Shown piece after piece: positions 1-13,300 of a stretch of DNA of 64,000 nt. The notes under the pieces are model-generated. The model saw only the letters and a list, made by a program, of their open reading frames with translations, was not told the DNA's origin and did no database searches. Every line of letters starts with the position of its first letter. Position 1 is the first letter of the stretch. A program made the translations under genes and the position numbers. Source of the stretch: Rhyzopertha dominica (taxonomy: Eukaryota > Arthropoda > Insecta > Coleoptera > Bostrichidae). The stretch is from NCBI GenBank assembly GCA_025024175.1, contig QCXZ01000064.1, positions 8,618,001 to 8,682,000 of the forward strand, written 5' to 3'.

Positions 1-1690
1 CACTGAAGAAACTGTACCTTTTGCCTCCATGGATCAGCAGACCGCTATGCGCTATAGTTGTAGTACTCGTAACAGCTTGCAAGATTTAGAGAGCTAAGCA
101 GCGTACAAAGTGTCACATGATTGCTGGAGAACACTTTGAAATTTATGCTAAATGTGTCATATAACGTTCAAAATAACTTTGTTATTAAAAAATAGTTTTA
201 TATTAATGAAATCTTTTTACTATTTCCTCAGTACCATTGTTATGCAAGCTAGCATTTTTTACATCATCATTTAGACAATAAAAAATTGGTAAACGTCCAA
301 TGACGTCATAATAACATTTTGCATGTTAAAAGATAGCATTTTATGAAAGAAAGTTGATCTCTCCTAGGATTGCTTTTTACATTAAATAATCAATTCTCTT
401 CTAAACGTTTGCATCACGCTGTATATTAAAATGTCATGATTTAACTTGCTGGTTGACTCATCCCAAGAAATAAGCACGAATCAACGTCTGATTCAATCGA
501 ACAATTAGTGTCAAAAGTCTAATCTGATTTAAACAATGAATATCCTTGTATTTCTTTTTTGACAGGAAGTTAAAACGGGCAACGTGTTAAAAAGCCAGGT
601 ACTGTTAACAACCTGGACAAAAAAGCAAATTTGCATTCATTATTATTCATTAGCTTCTAAACTCTTCTGAAAGATGACTATACAATAAATGTGTTTTGAC
701 GGAATTCAATCAACTGCGAAGTTCGTGATTCATGCTACCCAAGATTTGTTTCGCACGATCGCGTTTTCATTATTTAAGATTTGTCCTAATCGACCTATTA
801 TATAAGTTGCAAGGTAAGGATCGAAACCCACACCTTTTATGGGCAAAAACTTTCACTGCTCTGGAAACAACTACCACAGTATATAAGCTTCCTCATATTT
901 TATGGGAGTGATTCTTCAAGGAATGAGGAAATGACAATTATTTCCGAGCTCAATTTAATACTGGGATGAACTGTGTAACGAATAATTTAGGCTACGAACA
1001 GATAGGAAACTATCTCCGCACCACGTCTTGTAATTTCTATGATGTTTAATATTATACAAGTAAACAAATAATTGCAACTGTTTCATCTACGGTTGTGTTG
1101 GGAAAGCAATATTAATATTTGAAAGGTCAAGGACGAAAATTAATAGCATACATTAAAACATTAATTTTCTACATTATATTAAATTTTACAACTACGTTTA
1201 ACTTCATAAAAGAAACTGGTCTCCAGAACTAAGAATTTTGCCAATCAAAGCTTTTATTGCTTAAATGATTTAATAACAAGTATAAGAAGTAGTTGTTAGT
1301 GTGTGTTTACTGTGTACAATTACTTATGGAGGACTACCCTGTATAAGCGTCAAAGTTTACTATATATATGTAATGCTACTATACGCCATTTAGCGCTTTT
1401 CTAGTAGCCGAGTCGTTCGTCCCTCGGATTTCTCTAGGGTGGCCAGACTCGAGCAACTAATAGCTAACTACAACCCAAATTATTATAAGATCAAAGTTAC
1501 TTATTGCCTAAATGAGCTACTGGTCGCTAGAATATGGCCACCGGAGCAGAAGTTCGTTTAGAAGCTAACAAATGACAAGCGACGAGCGAATCAGCTATAA
1601 AAGAGCAAAATTTCATTCAGTGTAGTATTTTTAATGGGTTGCATGGATAGAGTTCTATTAGTTCTACATTTTAAAATTATTTTTAAAATA
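1..1690. other. AT-rich DNA without a recognised gene
   Basis: No open frame of convincing length or composition is visible on either strand. A possible core promoter lies at its right end (see 1596-1621). Confidence 0.6.
1596..1621 (+). promoter_or_regulatory. Possible TATA plus initiator core promoter
   Basis: TATAAAAG at 1596-1603 is followed by the arthropod initiator motif TCAGT at 1617-1621. The spacing from TATA to initiator A is about 23 bases, a little shorter than usual. No gene is seen downstream, where a DDE transposon begins at 1762, so this may be chance in AT-rich DNA or a relic promoter. Confidence 0.2.
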
Positions 1691-1933
1691 TACAGGATGT
1701 CTTGTACACATACATAAAACATACTAAAGTTGTGCTTCTTTTTAATGGAATGCCCTGTATTCAGGGTTATCTATAAGTTCTATGCCAAACTTGAACAATG
1801 ATGATATTCTAAGTAACAAATGTTATATGAACACATGTCCATTTCTCTTAGTTTAGAAGTTATAAGCATTTTAATTATTTACATTTATTTAATTTGCCTA
1901 AAACATGTTAAATAAAAACCTAAATATAAATTA

Positions 1934-3065
1934 TCAAAACTGCTCAAAATAATCACCTTCCGCTAGAATACAATCTTCACATCTTCGAACTAAAGACCGT
2001 GTTATGCGCTGTACAAAGTTTAGATCGTTTCTTATTACAGGGCTTGCATTTATTATTCTTTGTATTAATTGCTTGCGATTGGTAATCTCCACCTGATAAA
2101 CCAGCTGCTTCATATGACCCCACAGATAAATATCTAAGGAATTCAAATCCGACAAGCGTGGCGGGCAAGCTACTGGACCTCCATTACCAATCCAATGATT
2201 TGGAAAATTATTATTTAACCAGGTAGTTACTTCTATGTCTCTATGTGGTGGTGCGCCATCATGCTGGTACCACATATTATCGATCACTTTAAGTGGTACT
2301 TCGTCTATTAGATCATAAAGACTAAATAGACATAAAAGCTGTCTGTTCAACTCATCATTTATGACCTGTATAGGCAGCAAGGTATTATTGAAAATGCCAC
2401 CCCCAAACATTTACACTAAAACGTCACTGAAATCGCCTGGGTCTAATGGCATTGGGATTTTGCAAAGACCATACATGTTCATTTTGGAAGTTTATTATGT
2501 CATCCCTAGTAAAACCTGATTCATCTGACCAAAGAACAAGTGAAATAAAATTAGGGTTACGTGTATTTTTCTGAAGAATCCATTGGCAAACTTCTAATCG
2601 CTGCTGGTTATCTTCAGGATTTAATGCTTGTACACGATGATATGGATATGATATGGATGTAAGATGTATTTAAGGTTCGCCACACAAACCTCGCCTGTAC
2701 AAAAGCGTGTAAATATAATTTATTTTTAAATTAAATAAAAGACATTTATTATTATTATTATTATTATTAAAATTTTGTGACAACTGTAATTGATTTGCTA
2801 GCCGGCGCTTACTAAATGGAGGGTTCTCCAAAATAGCATCCACAATATTTTCTTCATTTTATGCATTTATTTCAAGGGGACGAACATGTCTCGGTGCCGG
2901 ACGACACCCGTTTCCCTAAGTCGGCGAAATGATGCACTAAAAACTGATCTAGCATATTGGTGTCGATTTGGAAATCTACGTCCATATTCTCGTGCTGCAC
3001 GTCGAGTACTATCATTACTTAATCCATAGGTGTAAATAATTTCTGCACATTCCGTAGTCTAAAAT
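1934..3065 (-). pseudogene. DDE transposase, degenerate
   Basis: Read on the minus strand in several frames. The N-terminal third (plus about 2820-3065) has a helix-turn-helix type segment. The middle (about 2410-2640) contains LVLWSDESGF, with the first catalytic aspartate of the DDE/D superfamily. The last open piece (1934-2410, 158 residues) contains WYQHDGAPPH, a WIGNGGPVACPPRLSDLN segment and LDIYLWGHMKQ, the usual second-aspartate and C-terminal signatures of insect Tc1/mariner-like transposases. Frameshifts around 2410 and a low-complexity insertion at about 2640-2775 break the frame. It would have cut and pasted the surrounding element, and it is clearly dead. Confidence 0.8.
2640..2775 (+). 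repeat. Inserted 3' end of a LINE-like element with (ATT)n tail
   Basis: This stretch interrupts the transposase frame. It ends with AATAAAAGACATT followed by an ATT trinucleotide run (about 2749-2770). The retrotransposon at 42960-44875 ends the same way (AATAAAGT then ATT repeats), so a short 5'-truncated LINE insertion is the likeliest explanation. Confidence 0.45.
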
Positions 3066-3338
3066 TCAAACACAACTGCTAACTCAGAAAAAACCCTTGT
3101 GATTTTGACAAATAAATATTTATTTGACAATTAAATAATCATTCAAAGTCAACTTAGGTAAATTTCCAAATAATGATTCAAAGGTAACTGGGAAATTTCC
3201 AATTGCATAAAATTTTTAACATATATAATGTAAATGCTTATAACTACTAAACTAAAAAAAATACATATGTTCATGATAGAAAATCATCATTATTCATCTG
3301 TTCAAGGTTGGCATAGAGCTTATAGATCACCCTGTATT

Positions 3339-6123
3339 ATATGATTTCTAAATTCTGCTATCAAATTATAGTTGTGTTTTATTAAGGTGTTTACCTCCCT
3401 AAATCTAGCCATTTTAAAATAATTTATATTTTGTAAAAATGTATGGGTAATTTTATTCTTAAAAACATCAACAACTACCTATTTGGTCTTTTTAAGCCAA
3501 ATTTACAGTTTACTACCATACCATAAGGAATAATAAGTTGTCTTACATATATTAAAACATGTAAAACTTATACAGGGTGTTCAAAATTAGGTGCTAAATA
3601 GTTACACCATTTAAACGGCATTAACTTGTTAAATTCAAATGGAAAACCTAGCATTTTTCTTTAAAAACAGATTTATAATTTATTTGTCTTTCGAACACTG
3701 ATGTATTATCCTGTCTCTACAAATTCTTGTGAAAAATGCAGATTTTCATAACGCACACTGTTTTTATTAAATACTGTATTTATCCACTGTATGTATACCT
3801 GACACCTAGCGTTTATAAGAAAATTAGTTAAATCTTAATCCGCTTTTAGCATAAAATAAAAAGATAACAAACAATTTTGCAAATGCTCTTATAAGATAAT
3901 AAACATATGAAATTGTTCTTCTTTTGAACAAACGCTCATTGTACTAGCTCTAAATAATACAAACTATTAACTAAAATTACAAATGAAGTACGTGTTGCAA
4001 ACAGATATTAATAACCGATTAAAAATAAGTGACAATAACTCATTGATCTTCAGTTTAAATAGGACTTTGATAGTGCAGTGGTTAACACGTTTGGCTAGTA
4101 TTCAAAAGTTCCCGAGTTCGAATCCCGGTAAAAGCTGGCAAAACTTTTTCATAACACAATAGCTATCTCTTATGTTCATTTATAAAAAGCAAATAAGTGA
4201 ACCCATTTCGCTGATAATTAGATTTAATCGAATTGATGACTACGTGAAAAAAATATTTGGTATAGACTGAAAAATTGATTTAGGCAGCATCACCACGTAA
4301 ATGCAGCTGTGCAAAGTCACAGGAAGAACAAAATTAAATTATGAAATAATGACAGTATTTATCTTAAAAACAAAAATTCATATTATAAATATTTTTTATA
4401 TTGAATGTAAGTTTTGTAGCCGCATTTACATCTTTGTTAGTCTTCCTATTTTTCTCTACCAGCTTATGGGAGTATACATCTCGACTTCCTACTACATATA
4501 TGCATGTAATTTAGGTTTAATGGTAGATAAAAAACGCTGGTGAGCACACGTTCGTTTGTTAGTGGGTAGGTCAAACAACCTATATTTCAAGTCGCTCGCT
4601 TCAGCCAGAACCATTAAATAAGGCGCTTGTTAAAGTTTATTGTTGTGTTACTACTTACTCTTTATTCATTCCTTGCCATGCAAAGCCCATTCTCACATAT
4701 AGTAAAAAATGTGTCTTGTAATTAGCAACTACTAGGGAGTATTTAACATACTAAATTTTGGAGCTTTACTTCAGATTTACTTGGATTATAGGAAAGTATC
4801 TGCAGCGATGAAAATTGAACGCCTACTAAGTTGCAACATTCAATTACGCAAATGCAAGAAAAGTAAAATAACTATATCGTTAAGGCTACCTATCCAAAAC
4901 AGTACGTTAAGAACGGCAAGGACATCTTGCCATCGTAGCTAATTACTGTCTAGGATCAGTAGTTTGATTGCGAAGCTAATGAATTTTTTTCTATTAAATG
5001 ATATTAGCAATAATACCTTGTAAAGATTATGGGGGCCGGTAAGGCCATAATATAGATTATAGACTGTTTCTCGAAAAGCTAGAAAAAGTAGAATGACAAT
5101 TATTTGCACACTCTTTGTTAAATGAAACAATTCTTATATCGACCTTTGAAGCATTAGTATCTTAAATTCTTAGAGTTCTAAAAAATTATTTAAAAAATTT
5201 ATCTTGAAACATGGCAAAAGAAATGTTTTTGTTAACTCTTTATTTTTTTAGATTAGAATAATAGGCTGCAGGTATTTAAATTCATCACAGAATCCGTGTG
5301 ATAAGGTAGATAGGTTTAATAGTAAAAGTTCTTCAAACGAAATATTATTTATCGCCACATATATATCACAAAAACATTAAACTTTCGTTGAAGTAATGCA
5401 AAACGACTGTAACGGAAAGCTTGCAAGTGGTATAATCGAAAGTGATACAATTAGGAGTAGGTCATCAAATATAGTTTTATATTTAAAACTGAAATACTTC
5501 GTTGCTTACAGCATGGGTCACTTGTAATGGCAATATTCAAGCACATTATTTGTTAGCAATAAGGAACAACTGCGAGTTATACGGAATCTTCTATTAAACA
5601 AAGATTTAGTTTCAACCAACGTGTAATAAAAAAGAAAACATGAGAACTTGATGTGGAAATTTTGACAACACCAACGTTGACATGAGCCTGCAGTGTGTGC
5701 ACTTTTTAAACCATTCAACTTATCTATATTATTGTACAATGGAGAAATTTGGGCTACTAATTTTATTCTGTAGGTGGTTCTTCCACTATTATGGTGTTTC
5801 AAATTGATATTTGTCTTTGAAATTAGAATTTGTTTTTATTGCATGTGTTAGTTAGATTTACTTATCCCGATTGAGCGTACAACTAACTAGAAGGCGAGTA
5901 GTAATGGAAATTATAGCCATTTTTAAAACTTTATTTAAAAATCACTGGATTTTTGCAGCATTTAGGTACTCTCCACAGATTATTAAATAACGCAACTTGA
6001 GGGTCAACAAAGCAATAATTTTATAATGTCACCCTTGTTGTATAATTTAATTTAGTACATTTTTATTGCTCCTAACATATTTAGCATGTTCTCGTACACA
6101 ACGAATTGCTTTTCTTTTGAAAA
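3339..6123. other. AT-rich DNA, no protein gene seen
   Basis: Only small chance frames are present. A mariner-like terminal sequence (TATACAGGGTGTTC, about 3570) has no visible partner. The only clear object is the tRNA-like sequence at 4064-4136. Confidence 0.6.
4064..4136 (+). tRNA. tRNA-like sequence, probably a tRNA pseudogene or SINE head
   Basis: An A-box-like TAGTGCAGTGGTTAACACG and a B-box-like GAGTTCGAATCCCGG are correctly spaced. A 5-bp anticodon stem encloses a 7-base loop CTAGTAT, which would give anticodon AGT (threonine). The T stem has an A-C mismatch and the acceptor stem (ACTTTGA against TAAAAGC) pairs in only about five of seven positions. The gene is therefore either degenerate or the head of a tRNA-derived SINE. 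The following sequence shows no obvious SINE tail. Confidence 0.5.
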
Positions 6124-6330
6124 CTATACTGTATTATGTATATTTGTAACATTTTTTAAATGTGGTGAGCACTGATATTGACCTGTAGTTATTCTAGACC
6201 ATGCCGTTGCAAGCTTCTTATACAGGTTTTCCCTTATAATATTAAATATTTTGATTGTGTCTTGCGTTAAAATTCCATCAACTCCAGGGGAAGAGCTGTT
6301 TTTTGGTTGGCTCACTTACCTCCATGATTT
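6124..6330 (-). mobile_element. Non-LTR retrotransposon RT fragment
   Basis: The minus strand encodes SQPKNSSSPGVDGILTQDTI, resembling the SPGPDGI motif that opens the reverse transcriptase domain of Jockey/CR1-like LINEs. Following residues can be read as the usual low-identity helix, then stops intervene. The fragment is short, so the clade cannot be assigned. Confidence 0.45.
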
Positions 6331-9300
6331 CACTAGTTCAGTTCGTTCAAAAAAAGTGTCCTGTCGAAGTCAAAGAATGCGGTATTGCTGTATTTTTTCT
6401 TTAGCTTTTTTGCATAAATTATTGAGCATCCTCAACGTTTTTCTGAAATCTCTGGCTGCTTCTGAAATTCATTTTCCACATATTGTCGTCTTAATTGACT
6501 TCTAGGATTGATTATTTCACTTTAACTTTCTTAAATTTACTTTCTCTCAGCGTATTTTATAGTGTTTTTCACCTGACATACAGGTTATCCCGTCCTTAAT
6601 CAGTCTTAAATAGTAATTAGTAGCTACGTTTTAGTTGACTCCATTTTCGTTCGCAAAGTAGTTACCTTATAAGGTTTTTTTATTCACTGTAATATTTAAT
6701 ATGTTATGGTCTGTTAACATATGTTTTTGGAGATATATGGTACATATCATCAATTTATTTTTTATAGCATTATTTAATATTGTTACTGTTGTTTCAAGGG
6801 CACAAATTATGATATTACTTATTGCAACCGAATATTATTTAATTACCTTTAGATTTAGATCCCTTACTATTACACAATCTCCTTTCTATCAAAATGGATT
6901 AGTTTAGAAAAACTGTGATATTATAGCTTGGTGATCTGTATATTTACTTTATATGACTAACAAATCATTTAAGCAATACCGTTGCAATTATAATCCATAT
7001 TAACTTATTACCTCTCTTGTTAATGTTCAAAGGAGTAAAAGGTATTTTAAAGCGGTTGTTTTAGGTCTTGTCAAGTTCTGTTTTCTACCAGTGGTGATAA
7101 TTGCACTTTCAATATTATTTATCCAAATAGATACATAAGGTGCTGCTCTCAACTTGCAAATCAAAATATAATTTTACTAACGGTACAATAGAAGAATTAT
7201 GACTCGTAAACTTTCCATCAGTTTATTAATAATGGCAACTGTCAACGTTTTCAAAATAGAGATTTGTAAATTAACGTTTCAGCAGGATATATATTTGTGT
7301 CCGCAAAAGAATTTTACATTATTAATTTCACATATTAGCCAGCTAATTTTGTCGCTGCGTTTAGCTCTCAAGAGAAGTATAGTTCATACTTGTTGATGAT
7401 GCCTCCCGCTGTTTCTCTTCCGCAATGCGTACATGCCCACAACCGATTACAAATGTAAGGAACATGTCATGCAATTTTTGGTAATTTTTCATCTCATCTA
7501 AAGCTAGATCTGCAACTCCTACGCTGAAAGACGCCGTTATCGTCTCATTTTCAACGTTTTCGTTAACCGGAATATTTTAACAGAAGCTTTGGCACCCATG
7601 GACCTGGTTCTATCCATGACATGATCGATGTGATCTGATTACAGGTATTTGCAAAAGGCTATTTAGCAAGGCAGTTTATCTCTGACAGTTACAACCACGT
7701 AAAACAATGCAGGTACAGAATTACTCGTTGAATCAGCGTCACCTGTCTTAGACATTGTAAGGCGTATGTGCGCGAATGCTTTAAAGCGTATTGTACGGTT
7801 AAATAGTATATATATATACATGGCTCCTCACTGATATATGATATAAACTAAACCTTATGGTCATTCGATTTTAATAGTTTGTTCTGTAGTGATAAACTTA
7901 TTTGTGGTTGATTACCTGTTGCGGTCTAGAGGTAATAAATTTAAAAATATCGGATGTATGTCCTGTATTGGCCTGTTAACTTTCTACAGAAGATATAAAT
8001 AAAATAAGGGCTAAACAAATTGTTTTTATTCTAAATAAATTATAACGGAGAACCCTACCACAATAATTTAGAAAGTCTAAACAAGAATTTCGAAAGCTAT
8101 GCTGCCATCTTCAGTAGAAGTTAAAGCAAACGACTTCTTGAAACGTTTGGTTTGATATAACCAGAGAATATTCTTCTCGCAAAGCATGCTCACGAGCATT
8201 AATTTTAACAGTCCGCATAACATTGATGCGTAATACAATAATATTTTATCCATGGCAGGTATTTTTTTCTAGTATTTTTGTGTGTGGTATTGCAAAAGGA
8301 AGCATGTCCGACAAGGATAAGAACACCATTTAGTTAAGTATGAGTTCCAGGAAGTGAAAAGTGAAAAGGATTCAATATGAAGTAACCTCAACTTCATTCT
8401 ATTTTATTTGAATAGGGAAGATTAATGAATAATATTGTTTATTATCTTTATAAACGAGCCAGTGAGGGAAACAAAATTAAAAAAGGTTCCTTTTTACTGG
8501 AACTAGAAGAAGGCAGAAAAATTTCCCAATGTGCGTCCGCAGACAATATATAGTACCAATTGCTGGGAAAAAGAACTAGAAGAGAAAATAATAATTTGGA
8601 ATCAAACACTGAAAACACAGAAATAAAATCTGAAAGGTAAGTAATAATATCATTTTGCCAGAACCGCTGTAGTAAACTAAAACGGAGAAATGGGTTCTGT
8701 ACTGGAACAAAGAAGGAAAATAGGTAAAGTACATTAGGCAATGAACGAGGATTTTATAAATAAGGAATAATATCGAATATTAAAGTATCCAATGCCGTAT
8801 ACAGACCTATACCAAATTATGGCTGCAAATCTGGTGATTAACAAAGGACGAAGAAAGAAAACTAGAAACAACAGAAATGAACCTCATAAATATAAGGGCT
8901 ACGGAGAATCACAAAATTGGATAGAAGGAGGTCTGTACACGTAAGTATTCGTAACCGCCATATTTGTTCCATCATCCCATCCATATTCATGAGTAGCTCA
9001 GTACATGGAATTAGTGTCTTTGGAGTAACAATGTAAAAAAATTAAGTGTAGTGGCTTTAGTGAATCCAAANCCCTTCTTGTAGCGTGTGAATAAATTACG
9101 CGTACCAATACCATGTATTAGAGATGGCAACATATTTTGCAACAAAAGTATTTATTAGTTGCAAATTACCACAAAAGAACAGAAAGTAGTAGAATGTTTG
9201 TTTCTCCTACAAATCCTGAAAGAAGAACAAAAAATAAAACTTACATATGTGTTTTTATGTTATTAGAACCATTTGAAGGGTCTTAACTGGAACCAACCAA

Positions 9301-12300
9301 ATAGTACCTCCTGCGATTATTCTTATTATCCATCTTCACAAAAATCATGGTATAAGATAAGGTTTTTTTTTAATACAAGGTTTTTGGCTTGGTTGCACAC
9401 CACTTTCAATACATTTACATCTTTATTAGAATTGCCACGTTGGGTCAAAGATGGCTGGTGAGGGTACTCACCTTTTTAGAGCCTTAAAATTATAAATGTG
9501 TCGAAAGAGCAGTAATGGCTATAGAGCTACATATGTAAATGTAGTTTGACAGTTACCATACCGCTGACTTCTTTTCGTTTGTATCGACTTTTATTTTAAA
9601 TAATAAACAATAAGAGAATTTTAACCATTAAACACAAAATTTGGAGCTTAAATAAAAGTAATATCCTAGGAATAAATTCAAATATATTAGAATTGTTTGG
9701 TTCATTAGAAGTGCAAGTTTAATCAACTACAATTAAATAAATTAGGAAAATTAGTTGCTTAAAAACGAGAACAGCCATCAACATTAGGTTTTAACCACAG
9801 TTTTTTTCAATAATAGCCAACAAATAGATACAGCATCTAGAGGATTTGAGGCTACTTTGCTTTGAAGTGGTGTTACCATGGCAACCAGAGATAAAATGTA
9901 ATGAAACTTTTAGGTAATTAAATAAAGATTTTAAAAATTCAATTTTTTACCTACATTTAACGTGTTTGATTTCTGCGTTATATTGTGAAATATGTTGAAC
10001 ATCGTTCATTCACAGGTACTTTAAATGAGCAGTGTGCTCTTCAAAATGTATTGGGTATTTAGTTTGTTTAGCATATTCCCTGTCACAATCCCTGGAGCGT
10101 ATTTTGCTCATCCCTAAATTCTCGTTAGCTTCTAATATGTTTATGGTAGCCCAAAACAAAAAGTGAAAAGAATCTTGAAGCCAAGTAGATGGAAAGCGCC
10201 TTTCAACCCAAGTATACAGTGTTGCTCAAATACGATGAGCTATGAAACTTTTTTACTTTACTTCACTTTTATAAGAGAAAATTTGTTTCGCGAACCAACT
10301 AACATCTAAGCGTATGCATTTTAAGGCAAGCGAGAATTGACATTAACAGATTTTTCCTGCTCAAATTTGTAACCAGGTAAGATTTGCATTTATGCCACTT
10401 AATATTTTGTTATAGCCATTTATCATGAAACTAATGTCAAGCTGCAATGGTTGCAGTAATTTGTTAACCTTTAACTTGACATACCCTAACATGAAAAAGC
10501 TAATGCTTAATTTTTGCATATCCCTCAATAGTAAATCTGCCAAAGCTGTATTAGTTGATATTTGCAATACTAAGCTAATAGCTAGGCGATTTGATTTCCC
10601 TTAAATGATTCAACTGTCCATTATATACAGCACAACATTAACCCACAGTTGCTGACATTTAATGATTTGTTACAAATTCATTACAGTGTATCAGAAACTC
10701 ATTAACCTATATTAGTAGCTACTAATGTCACCAAGAATATAAAAAAATAATAACAGACTGAAGGAAGTAAAATTAAAATATCTTGTTTTCATCCTACTGC
10801 ATACACTTTATGAGGGACAATCCTTGTGACTCAAGATAAAAACGTTTAAATTGCTATAATAAGATTTTTTTATAAGCAGGTTGTTTTCTCGCGGTCCACA
10901 AGAATTATTAGTGTAGTGTCGCGAATGCTTTAACTCAAGGAATGTAAATATATTGTGAAAACATCCCATACGGGATTATACGCTAATAAAGCGTTTTATT
11001 GCCGTATAGATAAACAAATTTACAATTCCTCTGGAAGCTCGCTTTGGCGCTTTTAGCTTGTTCCACGAAGAACAAAGTGCTTCTAATGCTGCTAAAATGA
11101 AATTCTGGTCATTTCACATCTACTATAAAATGGATCCTGTCATCAAATTAACAGATATTTCGATCCCATAAAACTTCCCACATTAGATTTTTATTGCAAC
11201 TGCTAAGTATGGACATAAACGTGGGAATTTTATAGTTAGCACATATTCTAATGTTTCTTTATTATTTAGTAGACATACATTCGAGGTACAGATAAAGATT
11301 TATTAAGCATTTGTTATGTATACGTCATTCTCCTGAAGTTCAATCAAATTTAAAAGAGGTAACCGCAAGTGTTTCTATAACACACTACACATAAAAATTG
11401 CTTAGATTTGTACCGATTTCAAATATAATATGTACCGCCACTATTTTTATGGACATCTAGTCATATAGCACAAAAATAAACATTCGCACACTTTTTAAAG
11501 TAACTTCGAATTAGGTTCAAAAACACTGACAAAATAATGTTATAAATAAATTCATTTTGCTTTCTATATATGCATAGAGTAACACTGTATTTACAAGCCG
11601 ATCCCGCTCCTCTTCTCAAGCAAACCTAAAGGGCTGCCTGTTCCGTAGGTTTATGTCATAGTACATGCTACTAGACCCTTGCCGAATAACTCAAGCAAAA
11701 TACAAACAAATATTCAAAAATAAATAGTTAGCTATACGAATTTCTTTTGCGTTTTGTATGATATCAGTTAGGCTTAAATGAAAAAGTATTTGAGTAAAAG
11801 TAAAAAGTACTTGAACAATTTTTCCCCAGCAATGCTAAAATCATACAAGCAGTTTTTTTCCATTTGCATTGGGTGATATTAATTTCTGACATTCATTTAT
11901 GGTGAATTTTAAATAAATAATAAATAATAATTAAATGAATCCTATAGCATCCAACTTCCCAGAATCTATAATAGTTTTTTTCATTTTCAAAATATAGGGT
12001 GGGTAACAGCAGTCTTGTTTTTACAGCGCTCTATTTGCAGTTTTTCTCTTTTAGCGCAGAATAAGACGGCAATGGTGTACTCGTGTATTTATAGATGAGA
12101 TTTTTTTTAAATATACTCATTACCATGACAAAGGTTTATAGAACTCAAGCCTATTGCCGGAAAACTCTAGGAAAATTAATAGGGTGGTATTACAATTCAA
12201 TATAGTAGTTCGGAAGCTGGTTAATATTAAATTGTTTGATTCTTTACTTCCCAGAAATCTTCAGTTTCTACATGAAGTAATTCACTCAACGTGCCTAATA

Positions 12301-12539
12301 GAAATGACGAACTGAAATAAAGTTTCTAAAAGAAAATTTTATTGTACATAAAAAAATCACACGATAATTCCAACACTATATAACCAAATCGAACGAAACT
12401 GCTGTAGTGATAGGAAAAAATTTCGAAAGTAAGACATGGAAACACATTTGTTAATGTTAAGCAAGCGTTTGTTAGATTAGCATCATTGAGGCAGAATTTA
12501 AATCACTCTGTAACCAACAGTCAAATAAGGAAGCAACAT
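6331..12539. other. Long AT-rich stretch, no gene supported
   Basis: No frame here shows a recognisable domain or gene-like composition. The minus-strand frame at 8448-8741 is just the complement of a purine-rich stretch. A TA run lies near 7806-7820. On the minus strand near 8095-8125 there is a CTGAAGATGG-hairpin-CGAAA arrangement of a kind found at the ends of some retroelements. Confidence 0.55.
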
Positions 12540-13300
12540 TGCAGAAAATCTTTTGATTGGCGCGGAGAAGGTTTTGACACTTTAAAACATAGTTAACGTC
12601 ATTGACAAACAGCATAAAAATAACGGGTCTAAAATTGATTCCTGGGGTACCCCAGAGGTCACGAAAAAGACATGGATTTAAAATTGCGATTGCGGACGAA
12701 CTGGTATCTGTTACTATACGATGCGCGATGTAAATAAGAGATGTAATGTAGTTGACAATTAAAATGTGTCAAATATTATCAACCAAGACTTCAGCTGTGA
12801 AATGAGTGTAGCGAACAATATTTGAAAGTGTCGATTTTGTTTCGACAAAACCGTCCTATATAGAGAAATTAATATGATCTGAGAAAATAAATGTTTGTGA
12901 AGGATAGTACCTACGCAGAAAGCAAAGTATTGTTATTTAATGGCAAATGATGACTTCTGGTCGATCTTCTTTTTTTAAAGATAACACAAATGGAAGTCGT
13001 TTCTCCAAATACCAGGAAAATGGATGTTTTAAGAATAAAATTGAAGATAATATACATAAGTCAAGCCAATGGCGCAGCACGGGTTTTTGACCATAAAACT
13101 CCCAAATCTTAGGTAAAGGAGTCAGCTACTTTCTAAAAAAGGAAAGAATGGCGACTTGATAGCAGTACAAGATTAATTGACTGCGAAACCTGAAGAATCA
13201 GAACGTAGGTAAACGATTTGAAAAAAAAATTGTTTGAGGCTAGTCGATTTTAATACCATTGGAGTGGATAATACCGGGAATAGTTCCTTTTCTGTCTATT
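12540..13300 (-). mobile_element. Non-LTR retrotransposon RT, degenerate
   Basis: Reading the minus strand from right to left gives reverse transcriptase blocks in the correct order: IIFNFILKTSIFLVF followed by an IFKK segment (about 12960-13050); DGFVETKSTLSNI (about 12805-12865), equivalent to the HGF-K-ST-TN motif; then GVPQESILDPLFFMLFVNDV (about 12590-12655), equivalent to [13 protein letters not shown]. Stops and frame changes separate the blocks. It is a Jockey/CR1-type LINE copy in reverse orientation. The YADD block was not located. Confidence 0.75.

Larger units (their letters stand above)
1762..3334 (-). mobile_element. Tc1/mariner-superfamily DNA transposon with long TIRs
   Basis: The left end (1762 to about 1880) and right end (about 3224 to 3334) are inverted repeats of roughly 110 bp at about 75-80% identity. 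The termini read CAGGGTTATCTATAAG on the left and, reverse-complemented, CAGGGTGATCTATAAG on the right. Both ends are flanked by TATT (1758-1761 and 3335-3338), so the target duplication may be TA or, unusually, TATT. The internal minus strand encodes a broken DDE transposase. The whole 1573-bp element is present but inactive. Confidence 0.85.

Noticed and set aside
8448..8741. 97-codon minus-strand frame as a gene
   Set aside because: It is the complement of a purine-rich stretch (Leu/Phe/Ser-rich translation) with no domain; composition explains the open frame.
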